DNA from: Callorhinus ursinus
Lineage: Eukaryota; Chordata; Mammalia; Carnivora; Otariidae
Direction: 5' to 3'
NCBI RefSeq assembly: GCF_003265705.1
Contig: NW_020312859.1
Span: 4,137,851-4,201,850, forward strand
DNA length: 64,000 nucleotides
Below the pieces are notes generated by a model, which made no database searches, was not told the DNA's origin, and saw only the letters and a program-made list of their open reading frames with translations. Below are positions 23,516 through 35,475 of this stretch, piece by piece (within the stretch, counting starts at the first letter, position 1; each line of letters starts with the position of its first letter). A program made the position numbers and the translations under genes.

Positions 23516-24770
23516 CTTTCTTCTATACATTTCTTAGAAAATTCAATATAGTAGCCCTGTCATCGGTGTGAACTGAGAAAATAGAGGGAACAATGGATGC
23601 CATTTGACAAAGTCCTAGAAAGTTTACTAAGTGCTCCCGTCTGCGAGGACTCTTCAGCCTGGCAGGATCATGAGCAGGGGCGGCCTGGGGCAATTTTCAG
23701 ACGTGAATGGGTGACATGTTTGAGGTTGCAGATGTAGGTCGGGGGCCATATTGGAAGTCTTCGTACTAGAGCAGAGTTGGAGCTTTATTCTGTAGGAGTC
23801 AGGGGGCTCTGATGGAACTCCCCCCATCCATGGTCCATAGACAGTAGTGCACGCACTCATGAGGCTGGACCTCTGCCATCCATCTGTTTTTCTCTTCCCT
23901 GGTCCTGACTGTGACCAGTGGAAAGCCATTGTCAGGCAGGTGGCCATGGTAAAAGATACAGCCTGTGTTTGGAAGAGAAGTGAAGATCAGAGGCAAACAG
24001 AACAGGGGCCCCTAGAAGCAGACTTGGCAGGAATTTGAGTATAAGAGGTTTGTTTGGGACATTGAGAGGTGAGGTGGGGAGAAAGGGCAGTCACAAAAGG
24101 CATTTTCAAGCAAGTGACCGTTGTGGACATCTGAAGCTCATTCCTCCTGGGGGAGCTGAGGATTCCATGTAGATTCCTCAGGTGTGAGAGAGCTGGGGTA
24201 TTTGTACCCCAGCCCCCACCAGTCAGTGGTCGAGGGCTGTTCCTGGCGTGTTAAGGTCCTGGTACTTCAGGCTTGTTGGGTAGGACAGAGGGGGGCCTTC
24301 CGGGGCTTTGGAGAAAGCCCATAGCCAGTGAGATTCAGATTAGGAGAGTTGGAAGTTGGCCCCCAGTCACTGAAAAAATAAGGCCTGAGAGAGGCAAGTG
24401 TGGGATCCAGCATCTTGTGCTACATGGACCCTGCGGCATCTGTAGGCTTCTGATGTGACGGAGGCTCTTGGCCCATCCGTGCCTCATCAGTGACAGTGGC
24501 CGGGAAGGGCAGCTGTATGCTAGGAGAAGACACAAAGCCAGGACCCACTCTGAGCGATTCGCTTGGGCGGCCACAGGAGCTCTTCAAAGGCTGCTGTCCG
24601 GACTGGACTTGGAGCATCTGTCCCTGTTCTCTGCCAGCCCTCAGAGGCCAGGAGGAGCTGAGGGGCTGTATTGCTCAGCAGTCAGAGAGTGGGCTTGGGG
24701 TCGAAGAGCCTCTGCCCTGTAAACTCACTCCTTCGGTGTGCCTGGAACCCTGCCACTCTCCACCCTAGAC

Positions 24771-24990
24771 CAGGGGTCGGCACACCTTTCCTTTTCAGGG
24801 CACGGTAATCAATATTTTCAGCTTCAGGGGCCATATAGGCTCTGTTGCAACTATTAAACTCTGCTGTTGTGGCAGAAGCCTTAGAAAATATGTAAATAAG
24901 GAGTGTGGCTGTGTGCCAATAAAACTTAAAGAAGCCAGTGGGGGTCTGCATTTGGCTCCCAGGGCAGTTTGCCGTTTGCTGCCCGGAACC
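24771..24990 (+). repeat. hAT-type DNA transposon (MER family not resolved)
   Basis: 'caggggtcggcacacctttc', 'ggccatataggctctgttgc', 'aactctgctgttgtggcaga' and 'gtgccaataaaacttaaaga' belong to a common non-autonomous mammalian DNA repeat flanked by 'caggggt'-type termini. Confidence 0.75.
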
Positions 24991-25094
24991 AGCCCTTCCC
25001 TCCTTTCGGCTGGATGACTGTACCAGCTCTTTCCCTCTCCCACTCCTGTGCCACTGAGGTCCACTTTCTCTGTGGCAGATAGTTTGAAAACAAG

Positions 25095-25640
25095 TCATGG
25101 CATTTTGTTGCTCAAAACCCTCCGGTAGTCCTATCTCCCACTCAGAATAAAATCTAAACTTCTTAACATGCTTTCTAGATCTGGTTCATCTGTCTGTCTG
25201 ATTCCTGACCCCCTGCCTCCTGTATTTGTCTTTTCATCCTCTTCTTTAGCCACACTGGTCCATTTCCTCTTCCTTGAACCCCACACCGTGATAGGTCTGA
25301 CCTCAGGGCCTTTGCACTTGCTGTTCTCTCTTGGCCTAAAATGCTTTTCTTCCAAATAATTACATGGCTCATTTGTTCTATTCATTCTGGTCTCTGCGTG
25401 GACATCAGCTTCGCAGAGAGCCTCCCCTGAGCACCTCATCTAAAATAGCAAGCCATCCTACCACCTGTAATCCTGTACCATTGTTCCAGTCTGTGGTTTT
25501 CTTCCCAGCCCTTACCACTGTCTGCCATTGTCATTTACATCTCTGTACTGCATAATCTCCTGAAGGCAGAAGCTCTGTAGGTCTTGCTTCCTGCTGGATC
25601 CAGGATACCTGGCATATAGAAGGGGCTCGAACATTTGCTA
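25095..25640 (+). repeat. L2 LINE 3' region, long copy
   Basis: 'gctcaaaaccctccggtagt', then 'cctcagggcctttgcacttg', 'gagagcctcccctgagcacc', 'taccactgtctgccattgtc' and 'ctcctgaaggcagaagctct' are the L2 3' blocks in order over about 540 bases. Confidence 0.85.
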
Positions 25641-26320
25641 TATCCAGCAACATTCTCAGTGCTTCCTTCACAGGCATGCATAGCATTGCAGATTCTTCCT
25701 CACACCTTCCTTTTCCAAGGTTCTCGTTACTCTTGGAACCTTAGGTTTCCCTCCTGTCTCTGGGCAGGTTCCATCCTCTTGATGGATGCCACTTTTTATA
25801 CCACTTTTTTTTATCTTTTCCTTTTAGTGTTGTTTTCCTTTGCTTTATTCTTTTTTTCCTGGCTGTGGAAGCCATAAGATTTACAGGTCCCTGCATTACT
25901 TGTGTGGCCTTTGTCCTGCTTTGTTGCAATTTTGGGGTCTCAGTTGACCTGCCATGGCCATGCTACTCATCCCGTCTACCATGGGGCCATTCTCATGGTT
26001 ATTTAAGAAACCTCTGGGCCTTCTTCAGTGCTGGTCGAGGGAAAGCTTGTCTCAGGTTGAGCCCTCCCCATTCCCCACTAAGTCCTACCCACTTGAGTGT
26101 ACCTCTTTCAGCCCACGTCTCCAAGTCTTGGCCCACCCCTTCCACCCCCCCAACCCCCATGTCTGACCTTGAGTTTCCAGAAAGATGCTATGCAAAAAAA
26201 CCCCGAGCATCTTCATCTTCTTTGCAGCCTTCATGTTCAGTAGGAAAATAACCTGATGCTTGGGTTCTTAGGTTCGTCTTTCTTCAGTCTTAACTTTTAT
26301 TAATGGGTTGCATTTATTTT

Positions 26321-26342
26321 ATTATTATTATTATTATTATTA
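26321..26342. repeat. (ATT)n microsatellite
   Basis: Seven ATT units, flanked by further T-rich sequence. Confidence 0.9.
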
Positions 26343-26994
26343 TATTTTTGCCATGGCTGCTATTGGCAAGAACACCTAAATTGCAAATCAGAGGTCTTGG
26401 GTTCAAATCTTGTATTAGCTATGTGAATTAGGAATGTCACCTCATGACTCCCTAATTATAAAAAGGAACAATAGTGCCGATCCCCCTAGATTTGAGGGAG
26501 GGGTCACAGATACGTTCATCTTGTGTAAACAAAGTGCTGTTCATATGTTTATGCTTGTCTTCATCAACCCCATCAGCCCCGCATTTGCCAGCTGCCCAGT
26601 CTTAGCCCCAACTCCCTCCTCCTTGCATAATGTCACTGCTAGCTTTTCATGGGAAGGGAAAAATGACAGATGGAAAGAAAGTGGGAAACTTAACTTGAGC
26701 ATATGTGTGTGTGGGGGGGGAGGCGAACCGGGAGAAATCTATGTATATTGTATTCTATATGGGCACAAAGACCAGCTTATTTTTAAAAAAGCGTAAATGT
26801 GGATAAATAAAACCTGACAAGTATTGGTTTCCTTGAATTATTTTGACTACTTTATCAGCTGCATGCTGATGTGTTGCGTTAACACTTTTAACGCTTTGGG
26901 AAATTAAATCAAATGGCAATTGCATTAAATCTTCATTCACTTAGAACATTACCCTCCTGTGTTCAAATGGAAGGATTATCTGGGGTATGGAATG

Positions 26995-27165
26995 AGCTGC
27001 AAGGTCTGTAGTTAGCTGGCATTTGTAGACCCTTTATTGCATGCCAGACACTGCCCTGGATATTTCACAGGAGGTTCCGTTAGATCCTCACCTGCTCCCA
27101 TGTTTCAGATGAGGATGCTGAAGCCTGATTACCCAGCCTACTTAGGGTCCCACTGCCTGAAATCT
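26995..27165 (-). repeat. MIR fragment
   Basis: 'attgcatgccagacactgcc', then 'tttcagatgaggatgctgaa', reversed MIR. Confidence 0.65.
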
Positions 27166-27404
27166 GTCCTATTCCTACTGTAATGGAGACTTTTTTCTGG
27201 CTCTCCTCATGCTAATTTTCCATAATGTTCTATTCTGTGGCAGATATTCATGGAATATTGCTTCTGAGAACCTAAGTTTTAGGCCCAGTTAAACTCAATT
27301 AAGCCATGGACTCCAGGTTTGGAAGGGATGCTGCAGATCGTTTTCTCCATCCCCGCCCTGGAGCTGAATTCCTCTTCGAAATGTTATGTATGGCCTCCGT
27401 CTAG

Positions 27405-27587
27405 ACCGTTCGCTGGGGGTTCTTCTGTCCCCCAGGGGATGTTTGGCAATGTCCAGAGATATTTTTAATTGTCATACCTTGGAGGGAGTGTGTGGAGGCC
27501 AGAGATACTGCGAAACTTCCTACAAAGCACAGAACAGCCTCCATAGCCAACAGTTAGCCAGCCCCAGGGGCCAGTTGTGAAACCCTG
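27405..27587 (+). repeat. hAT-type DNA transposon (MER family not resolved)
   Basis: 'ccaggggatgtttggcaatg', 'tccagagatatttttaattg', 'ggccagagatactgcgaaac' and 'cacagaacagcctccatagc' match a widespread old DNA repeat. Confidence 0.7.
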
Positions 27588-28107
27588 TCCCTCCCCCCTC
27601 ACCATGGGATGGTCTCTTTATCCCTGATGCTCTGCACTTCATGTGCAATCCTGTGGGCTTCTGGTGGCTAGTGGGGGGGTGGAGAGATGTGGGAGAAAGG
27701 AGGTAGAGCTAGTTATGTGGCTGTGAAGGAGTGATTCTGCTGGTCGGAGCCACAGTCTCTGAAAAATTGACATTGACTTTCGGTTTACTGTGACCTGTGC
27801 TCTTGTGGCCTCCCCTCTCCCATTTCTCCACTAAACACCTATGGAGACACAGTAAAAGGAAATTGCAGACTAACTACCCAGTGCTGGGAATGTGAGAATC
27901 TCTGGCTGTCAGGTCCGTGAAGCTGCTATGTGTGCACCAAACACATGAGCCTCCCCTTCTGCTGAGTGGAGCTGTGATTCAGAGCAGCTGCATGACCAAG
28001 GACTACATTTCCCAGCCTGCCTTGCTCAACGGGACCCTGTGATTCACTCCAGACAAAGAACGGTGAGTGGAAGTACATTCAGGGTCAGAGTGTTTAAAAA
28101 GTAGGCA

Positions 28108-28222
28108 AGTGATGTGATGAGAACTGGGTATTATATGCAACAGATGAATTACATTGAACACTACATCTGAAACTAATGATGTGTACTATATGTTGGCTGA
28201 TTGAATTGAAATAAAAAAAAAA
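28108..28222 (+). mobile_element. Short L1 3' end, sense orientation
   Basis: 'gaactgggtattatatgcaa', 'gaacactacatctgaaacta', 'tactatatgttggctgattg' and an A-tail form a 115-base 5'-truncated L1. It is flanked by gtaggca at 28101-28107 and 28223-28229, extended by matching A's, as target-site duplication. It is the only young L1 here in the same orientation as the host gene. Confidence 0.85.
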
Positions 28223-28337
28223 GTAGGCAGTTATTCTCCACATTGTTCCTTCCCTCTTTAGTTGGCTGTGTGCAGATGACTCCAAGCCCCTAGAAGGCAG
28301 AGGAGTCAAAATAGCAAACAATTCTGGGTCCTTGAGT

Positions 28338-28403
28338 CACCCTGTGGAGAAAAAATTTTCTCCACCCTGTGGAGAAAAATTCAATAACAGGCCTGTTATT
28401 GAA
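28338..28403. repeat. Tandem 17-mer plus 24-bp perfect palindrome
   Basis: caccctgtggagaaaaa occurs at 28338-28354 and 28363-28379. It is followed immediately by a perfect zero-spacer palindrome at 28380-28403 whose half-site is ttcaataacagg. Confidence 0.97.
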
Positions 28404-28404
28404 A

Positions 28405-28492
28405 CGATAATGAATTATTATTGTGTGAAGCTACTGTGCCTTGGGGTCTGTTTGTTATAGCAGCTAGCATTAGATTAACTGATACAGGTTGG
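28405..28492 (+). repeat. LTR-like 3' end
   Basis: 'gtgaagctactgtgccttgg' and 'ttgttatagcagctagcatt' then 'aactgatacagg' resemble the 3' terminus shared by several MaLR-type LTRs. The body upstream is too degraded to place. Confidence 0.4.
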
Positions 28493-30239
28493 ATGAAGCA
28501 AAGTCATTAGCAGCCTCCCCAGGCCTATTCTCTTGAACCAGAGCTTTCTCTCCTACTTCGGAAGAGATGAGAAGATACTTCTCCTCTCTCTCACTGATAC
28601 TGGGTCCAAAAGCCTACCAGTTGGCTGGATGATTATCCTTTTTTTTTTTCTTCCAGGTGTTGCTTTTATTTTAAAGGTTAAGAAATATTTCTCTTTCCAA
28701 CTATTATTTATTGATGTCAAGACTACAAATTCCAGAGCAACATATGAGGGCAGAAACTGTGTGTTTATGTTAAGGAAAGGGGGTGGGCATGGCCTTGGCT
28801 GTGGCATGTGAAGCTCAGGAACAATGGGAGCTCAGGCAGGGTCTGGCCAGATGGGACAGTTTGGAAGCCCTATCCAGAAGGGTGGGTCTGAGGACCAGCA
28901 ATAGCCCTGTCAGGTGTATCACAGTGTAAGACCCCGGCCCCACGTGAGGGAACCTGAGAGCAGAATGGTGGGGCAGGGAGTGGGCTGGGGCTCTGGTCTC
29001 ATGAGGACCTGGTGCAATAGGCAGGCTGTCCAGGTGAACAGTCTGAGTCAGCCCAGGGTGACCAGGGGAGCTGTCCTTGTGCCCGGTCTCCCCCAGCACA
29101 CCACCTCTCCAACCAAGTCAGTCTACCTACCAGTGGAGCCCAGTGATTCCAACTGGGAGTGGATGGGATGGAGAGAGGAGGAAGAGCGCAGCACTTGGCG
29201 CTTCAAAACAAGCACCTCCAATCATTTAGAAGTGGCTCTTCATTGTGGCAGCATGTTTAAACATTACAGAAAAATAAAGTTGGAGCAGTTAGTGAGATGC
29301 AGATGCCAAAAAGCAGTATTTTAGCAGTTTGGGCTGGGGGGTGGGGGGAGCAGCAGGTTCCCAGTATCATCAGTGGGGTTCATTATGCCTACATCGCATT
29401 GTTAAACCCCACACTCCTGTCCCCTGCCCAGGGTGTGCTGCCATCCGGATCCAGGAAATTCCAAACCAGTGCTTCGGTGAGGTTTAGCTTAGAACCAAGG
29501 TAGCTTCCCTTTTACAGCTAATTAGCTTTGAGTGACCATTTCTCTGGGCCTCTGCTTCCCCATTTGTCATAAGCCAGGGCTGTATTATACAGGTGGGTTT
29601 CAAACTTAGTCTCCCCTGAAACAATAGAATGCTTTCCATAAATAGTGTGGAAAACCAGTGACACAGCTCATGGGGCTCTTAGAATGATATAAAATTTCTG
29701 TTTCACCACCAGCTGGGCAGGTGGATTTCTTTACTTATCTAAGGGTGTTTTTTTGTTTGTTTGTCTTTGTGTTTGTTTTTGAATGCATATGATCCTTGTC
29801 TTTCTTCATACTTTTCCGGACCCTGGTAGCAGTGGGGCTAGGGTGTGGCCTCTTCTCTTTTAAATGAAATTTGCTTGCACCAGCTTTTCATTATTAATCA
29901 GAGTAGCAGGTCTGTTGCTTTCTATGTGTATCTAGAGGCAGATGTGACTCACAGCCCAATAAATGGAACTGCTTCTTTCTGATGGAGCTCGGCCTGGTGA
30001 TATGGAGCAGACCCTTACTGGCAGAGAAGCTCATCATCTGTTCTAGGGAGGGAGGACCTCCTGTTTGAGTTAATCACTGGCAAAATGTGCCCTATGGCTT
30101 GCTCTTCTCATCTCTCACACACGTGAGAGGGGGATTGCTGGAGCCCCACGGGAGAGGACTGGGATTCTCCTGCCTTTTACAAGCTTTTTGAAAGTGCCCT
30201 TCCTAAGGGAAGGCCGGGAGGCTGTATTTTAGAAGCCGG

Positions 30240-30400
30240 CAGGGCTGCGTTTGACTCCTGGCTCTCCCCACTTTTTGCTGTTGAATTAAACTGCACCAAG
30301 GGACTGAGCCTCAGTTTTCCCATCTATAAAAGGGAAAAGAATGCTGTTATTTGCTTTGTATTTTCTGAGGCTCAGTGAAATAAGGCATAGAAGTCCAGAG
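30240..30400 (+). repeat. MIR fragment
   Basis: 'gtttgactcctggctctccc' then 'gagcctcagttttcccatct' and 'ataaaagggaa'. Confidence 0.65.
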
Positions 30401-31835
30401 CGTGGGACCTACTTCATGCCAGTTGGGGAAGTTTAAAGACTCATGTGATGATATTATTTGTTCTCTGTATCATTTATTTTTTTTCTCCTGGGTAGGCAGG
30501 AAGATTACATTTCTGAGACTCCTACATCCAGCTGAGGCCAAAGGAATGTGTGCCAAAGTGATCTATGTCCCTTCCAGGCCAGACCTATACAAAGTCTCCC
30601 ATGCACTAGGCCCCTGTCTTTTCCCCTCCTGTTGTGACATTGGAGATGGTGTGATGAGGCAGATGGCATCTCTAGAGAGAAGTCTGCATCCCTGAATGAT
30701 GTGTGGAGCCCAGCACCACGTTCCCCACCCATAATCTCATCAGGCTGTTACGTGAATGAGCAGTAGATGAACCAGCCATGACCAATGTCCCTTACTCCGT
30801 CCTCTCCTACCTTGATGGCTTACAGAGACTTCTTTCTAAGGTTTCCACCGGTATAGTGGACAGACACCCACAGCATCAGGACAGTGCCATACTTCCCACT
30901 TGGAATTTTGTGGGAGACCAACAGCGGCCAGAAAGGGATTTGCTGAGTTTGACCTCATGGTGAACGGAGTTAGCTGATTCTCTCTGCCTGATGCCGTCTG
31001 GACTGACTCATCTCAAAGGTGCTCCTGCTCTCTGGGCACTGCTGCCCCAGGCACGTCTATACTCATCCCTGTGACTTCTTTTGGGGGCATTGAGCTGACT
31101 GCCCCTTTCCCCCATCACCTTTCTTTCCCTGACTATACTGATGCACTCCATTAAGTAACCAAAGAAGCCTACAGACCCAGGGACAAGGGTGACTCCTCCA
31201 GATGTCTCTGCCTATCTCTGCTGAATCCTAGGCTCTGTTGATTTTATTCCTTGGTTTCTGTGATAAGCAGGGATGAAGGAAATGGCAAAATACCCACCTC
31301 CCAGGCCTTGGCTGGGTGTGGACTTGGTCCTCTTGCTATGTCTAGGGGCCCCACGTCTACGGCCCAATACCCAGCTACCACCTTTCCCACCCCACCTTAT
31401 CAGCCATGACTCTGGGACCCCTGATCCCCAGTGTCATCAAGGGCTGCCCTGCCATTTCCAGAAGCCGTGGAGAGGCAGCTCGTAGAAACACCTGTTGTCA
31501 TTGACTTCGCATGAGAAGAGCCCGTGACTGGTGCTCCTGGGGTTGTATCTGAGAGGAGCTCTCGTAATCCCAAATTTGTCTGCAGCCAGGATGCCAACGG
31601 AAGTTACCCTGCCTTTTGAGATTTGGGTAGAATGAGGTCTGTTTCATATGTTTGCATATTTCTGGGGATGCAGATTCTGGTCACTTGTAACTCTGTGGTT
31701 TCTATTCCCCTGGTTTTCAGTGTCAGTTACTTCTTACTCCTTACACATTTTCTCTGCTCTACGCCATCCAAATTTGGAACTTGGTCTTCTTTCCTCAGTT
31801 TTCTTTCATCCTTTCCTTGACACATACATATGTGC

Positions 31836-31845
31836 NNNNNNNNNN
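31836..31845. other. Assembly gap (10 N)
   Basis: Exactly ten N, flanked on the right by ccccc and a CA run and on the left by 'cacatacatatgtgc'. It is a placeholder gap, probably in a collapsed microsatellite. The true length is unknown. Confidence 0.99.
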
Positions 31846-33224
31846 CCCCCACACACACACTTTGAGGTGTGGCTGACTTTGGAGGATTTAGGGCAGGGGA
31901 AGGGGCTTATAGCACAGTTATGTGAATGCGTCCAAATGGGATGTGGGGTATGCGTGCTCTGGCAAGTGTTCTGGCCACCCCATCAAGGAGTTCTTGGTGG
32001 CTGCTGTCTCCTCTGAAGGCTTTGGCCTCCTGCCCTGTTGCCCTGGCTCCTCCCCTCTCTTGCACCCTCAGGAGCTCAGAGGCAGAGCATCCTGGCAGCA
32101 GACAGCGGCTCTGGGACCTGTTTGCACGGCTCATTTCTGCCAGCCCCACTTGCCAGTTATTTCCCCATTGGCTTTGGATTAATTCTGCCTGGCAGATGCA
32201 TGACTCTCCCCTTGCCTTTCTTGTGCATCTCAGAAGGGGGCCCAATTTTACCTCCTGCATGGATTCCACTCTTGCCTAGGACCTCGAGACTTACCTGGAG
32301 ATCTCTGCAGGCCACAGCCCTGCCCACACCTCACGCTTGTCCAGCCAAAGTGTGTGGTTATTGACATAGTCAAGGGCAGGTGGGCCCAGCAGCGGCTGCT
32401 GTGAGGCGAGGATGGAGACGGGGAGCTGTGCTCAGTCTGGACCCTCTCAGGGCTGAGTGGCAGTGCTCCCCGTCTGACTGGATACAGCCCCAGAGGGAGG
32501 GTGCTGGTATGTGTCCCTGGGATGCCTGGGCATGGGGCTGCCTCCGTGTAGCGTCACATCCCAGGGCTTGAATGGTGGAGTCAGGACTCTGTCTCCTTTC
32601 TTTGTTTCCTATTCTGTTTGTTCCTTCTCGATGTTATTCGTAGGAATGCTCGTGGAGGATTTTGGGGGCAAAACAGGGGACTGGCAGCTTCAGGTCCACC
32701 CTTCTGGTTTAACAAGTGAGAGAGTTTCCGTCTCTCTGTGTCTGAATGTCCATCTCATGAGAGGATTTTGAACATCCCTGCCTGGGTGGATAACCAATGC
32801 TGGACCGGCTGTTCTGCCCAGTAGCATGCGGAAGGTCCCCATAGGAACACAGTGCCCCCCTCTGCGGCCAGCGAGGCAGTGTGTGAGGAGTTGAGGTGCT
32901 CCGGGAAGATGCGGTGGGGTGGGAGCCTTCCCCGAACAAGGGGTTCTGGGCAGACAGAAATTGGGTGGGTGCGGGCGGGGCACCCCTCGTGTGTATGTGC
33001 AGTTCTGGGGCTTTCTAGAACAGTGAGGGGAGGATTTAGGATGCACTTGTAGGCGTGGTCTAAATCTGGGTCCCTTGGTTTCAGGCTTAAGTAACAATGA
33101 TGTACTTTGTTTTAATGAATTTCACTCCGATGCACGGCCATTTCAGAACCAGATATGTGTCTGTGTCTGTCCCTCTCTGAGTCCAGTCTGTCTTTGCTCT
33201 CTGCTTCCTGGCTTCCGTTCTCAA

Positions 33225-33400
33225 ACCCCCCCCACCCCCCCACCCCCGCCACAGCCCTGTCATTCCTTCAGGTCACAAATGGTAACTGGCTCCCTGTACC
33301 TGCTTGCCGGTGCCCCCTGGTGGGATGCTTCCTCCTGGGAAGCCCCGCTCCCCTCCCCTGTCCCCCTCCCTCCCCATCCTTCCCAACTCCTTACCCCCTC
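33225..33400. repeat. C-rich low-complexity tract
   Basis: Multiple runs of 4-8 C separated by 1-3 bases near 33225-33250 and again near 33349-33398. The - strand meets the pattern for G-quadruplex formation. Confidence 0.8.
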
Positions 33401-33679
33401 TGTCCCTGCCCTCTGCATCTCAGCCTTCCATCACTTCCTAATGCCTTGTTACATGCCAGCATTTGAGGTGATACTGTAGGTCTTGTCCACACCAATGGAC
33501 TTGTTGGCGGCGGCTTCCCCAGTCCTGATAACTTGGGAATGGGCTGGGGCTGCACAAATGCATGGCATCTTCCTGTGAGGCTTCTCCTCTGGTCAAGGAC
33601 AGCAAGCAGTTAACTCCATTTACTACTTTGTTAAGCCAGTATAGAAATATATACCTGGGCGGTGCTGTCTGCAAATGCC

Positions 33680-33850
33680 CCTATTAACTGACTGGTCAAT
33701 GAGGCAAATGTTCATGACACACCTCCTCTGTCCCAGGAATCTTCTAGACCCAAGGGATACACCAAAGATCTGTGTGGGGACAGGGCTTTTATCTTGGAGC
33801 ATACATTCTAGAGGAGGAGAAAAGAGGGAAAGGAGTTAACAAGGGAGGTC
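33680..33850. repeat. L2-like fragment
   Basis: 'ggagcatacattctagagga' preceded by 'aagggatacaccaaagatct' resembles old L2-type 3' sequence. Confidence 0.45.
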
Positions 33851-33949
33851 ATTTCAGAGAGTGTTAAAAATGCGGTTCTTAATTCTGTAAATAACGAGAG
33901 CTTTGTGCACAGGTACTGCTTACGTATGTCCCTACAGCCACAAAGCAGG

Positions 33950-34105
33950 CCACAGGATGACTTGTGTTCAAACCCCGGGTCTGCCACCTGGCAGCTCTGA
34001 GACCCAGGTGAGCTGCTGGGCTCATGCAAGCCTCGATTCCCCCCTGCATGTGACCCCCGTCAAAGAGGCTCACCTCTCAGTTTGGTTGTGAGGTATGAGC
34101 GGGCA
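33950..34105 (+). repeat. MIR SINE
   Basis: 'tgttcaaaccccgggtctgc' then 'tgagacccaggtgagctgct' and a degraded core. Confidence 0.6.
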
Positions 34106-34214
34106 TTGGGGCCAGAACGGGAGCCTCCAGCCCAGGGCCCTGGTTCACAATACACTTGTTGGGGTACTTGTGCTTACCACCCAGGGCGGCTCACTGGTGG
34201 TACAGAGTCAGTCT

Positions 34215-34580
34215 GCGATTGTGTTTGTTTCCTAGGCCTGACATGACAGACGGCCATAAACAGAGTGGCTTCATAGAAGAGGAATTTATTTCCTCACTGT
34301 TCTGGAGCCTGGAAGTCCATCAAGGTGTTGGCAGGGTTGGTTCCTTTTGTAGGACCTTTTTTTTTTTTTTCCTTTTCCTTCCCCTCCCTTTCTTGACTTA
34401 TAGACACATCACTCTGATCTCTGCCTCCATCATCACATGACCTTCTCTGTGTGTCTCTGTGTCTAAATGTTCCTCCTCTTACTAGGACACAGATCATTGG
34501 ATGAGGACCCACCCTAGTCCAGTATGAGCTTGATTACATCTGCAAAGACCCTGTTTCCAAACAGGACCCCACCTCTAAGT
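34215..34580 (-). repeat. MLT1-type MaLR LTR
   Basis: 'gtttcctaggcctgacatga', 'tggagcctggaagtccatca', 'aggtgttggcagggttggtt', 'gaggacccaccctagtccag' and 'tgattacatctgcaaagacc' are reversed MLT1 LTR blocks. The T-rich run at 34358-34371 is internal. Confidence 0.8.
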
Positions 34581-34984
34581 GGCCCCATCGCCTACAGAAG
34601 GAGCTGCCTCCATAAATTGGACCCCGTGCCTCTGCATCCCATAGCTCTCTTGAACCCCTTCCATGAGCTCCCTTCTCAGATAACCCCACAGACTTTAGTC
34701 CCACTACCAGCTAGTGGCCTCACTCCTCATGTGACCTTCTGATGTGCCTGGTTCCTGGCCTTCTGAGTCTGCCTTGCCCACGCGAGTCATCTAAGATGAC
34801 CTCTCTAAACTGCACATCTTTTAGCAAATGTGTCCAATCCATTAGACGAAGGGCTCCATGTGCTCAGGCATGAGGTCTGTGCTTGCTCATCCTGTGTCCC
34901 TACTGCTTGGCTCATTGGACGTTAGTCGTGTGAACACGGCTGTTATAAGACCTCAGTACTGCTTATTGGGAAGGATGAGTAAAG

Positions 34985-35320
34985 CCCTTTGCAGTCTTTT
35001 CTTCCACACCTTTACACTGCACCTGGGCTAGAAAACAGCCTCGGCCATTACAGTCAGCCTTTTGCACACACTGGGCCTGTGGCTCGGAATGTCGCTCCCC
35101 ACTTAGCTCTTCAATGGCTCAGCCCAAGCATTTCCGCTCCAGAGAAGCCTTCCCTGGCAGCCTTCCCCACCGCTGAAAATTAGGGTATACATCCCCAAAT
35201 CTGTACCCAGTTAGCAGAAAATCCTGCTAGACTAGAATGTCTTTGAAGACAAGGACTGTGTTCAGTTTCTCTCTTTATTCCCAGGATCACTGTGCGTAGA
35301 AGGAATTCTGTTCATAGCTG
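34985..35320 (+). repeat. L2 LINE 3' fragment
   Basis: 'agagaagccttccctggcag' and 'tgaagacaaggactgtgttc' are L2 3' end blocks. Confidence 0.6.
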
Positions 35321-35374
35321 CTTAAATAAAATCCAGGAGTTCTTTATGTAAACAAAATGATGAGTATTTCCCAA

Positions 35375-35475
35375 ATAAGCTATAATTCTTATTCTTTCCA
35401 TTTTCTAGGTGAGGAATCAGAGTCTCAGAGGTGAAGGGACTGCTAAGCACACAGAGCTGGCGTGAAGTCAGGGGG
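35375..35475 (-). repeat. MIR fragment
   Basis: 'cattttctaggtgaggaatc' then 'agagtctcagaggtgaaggg' and 'agcacacagagctggcgtga', reversed MIR. Confidence 0.6.

Noticed and set aside
30778..30963. Possible diverged pol-like frame
   Set aside because: A few residues looked suggestive but there is no motif, no neighbouring element and no supporting frame. Not reportable.
33225..33400. CpG island / promoter
   Set aside because: C-rich but with few CpGs. It is a simple-sequence tract rather than an island.
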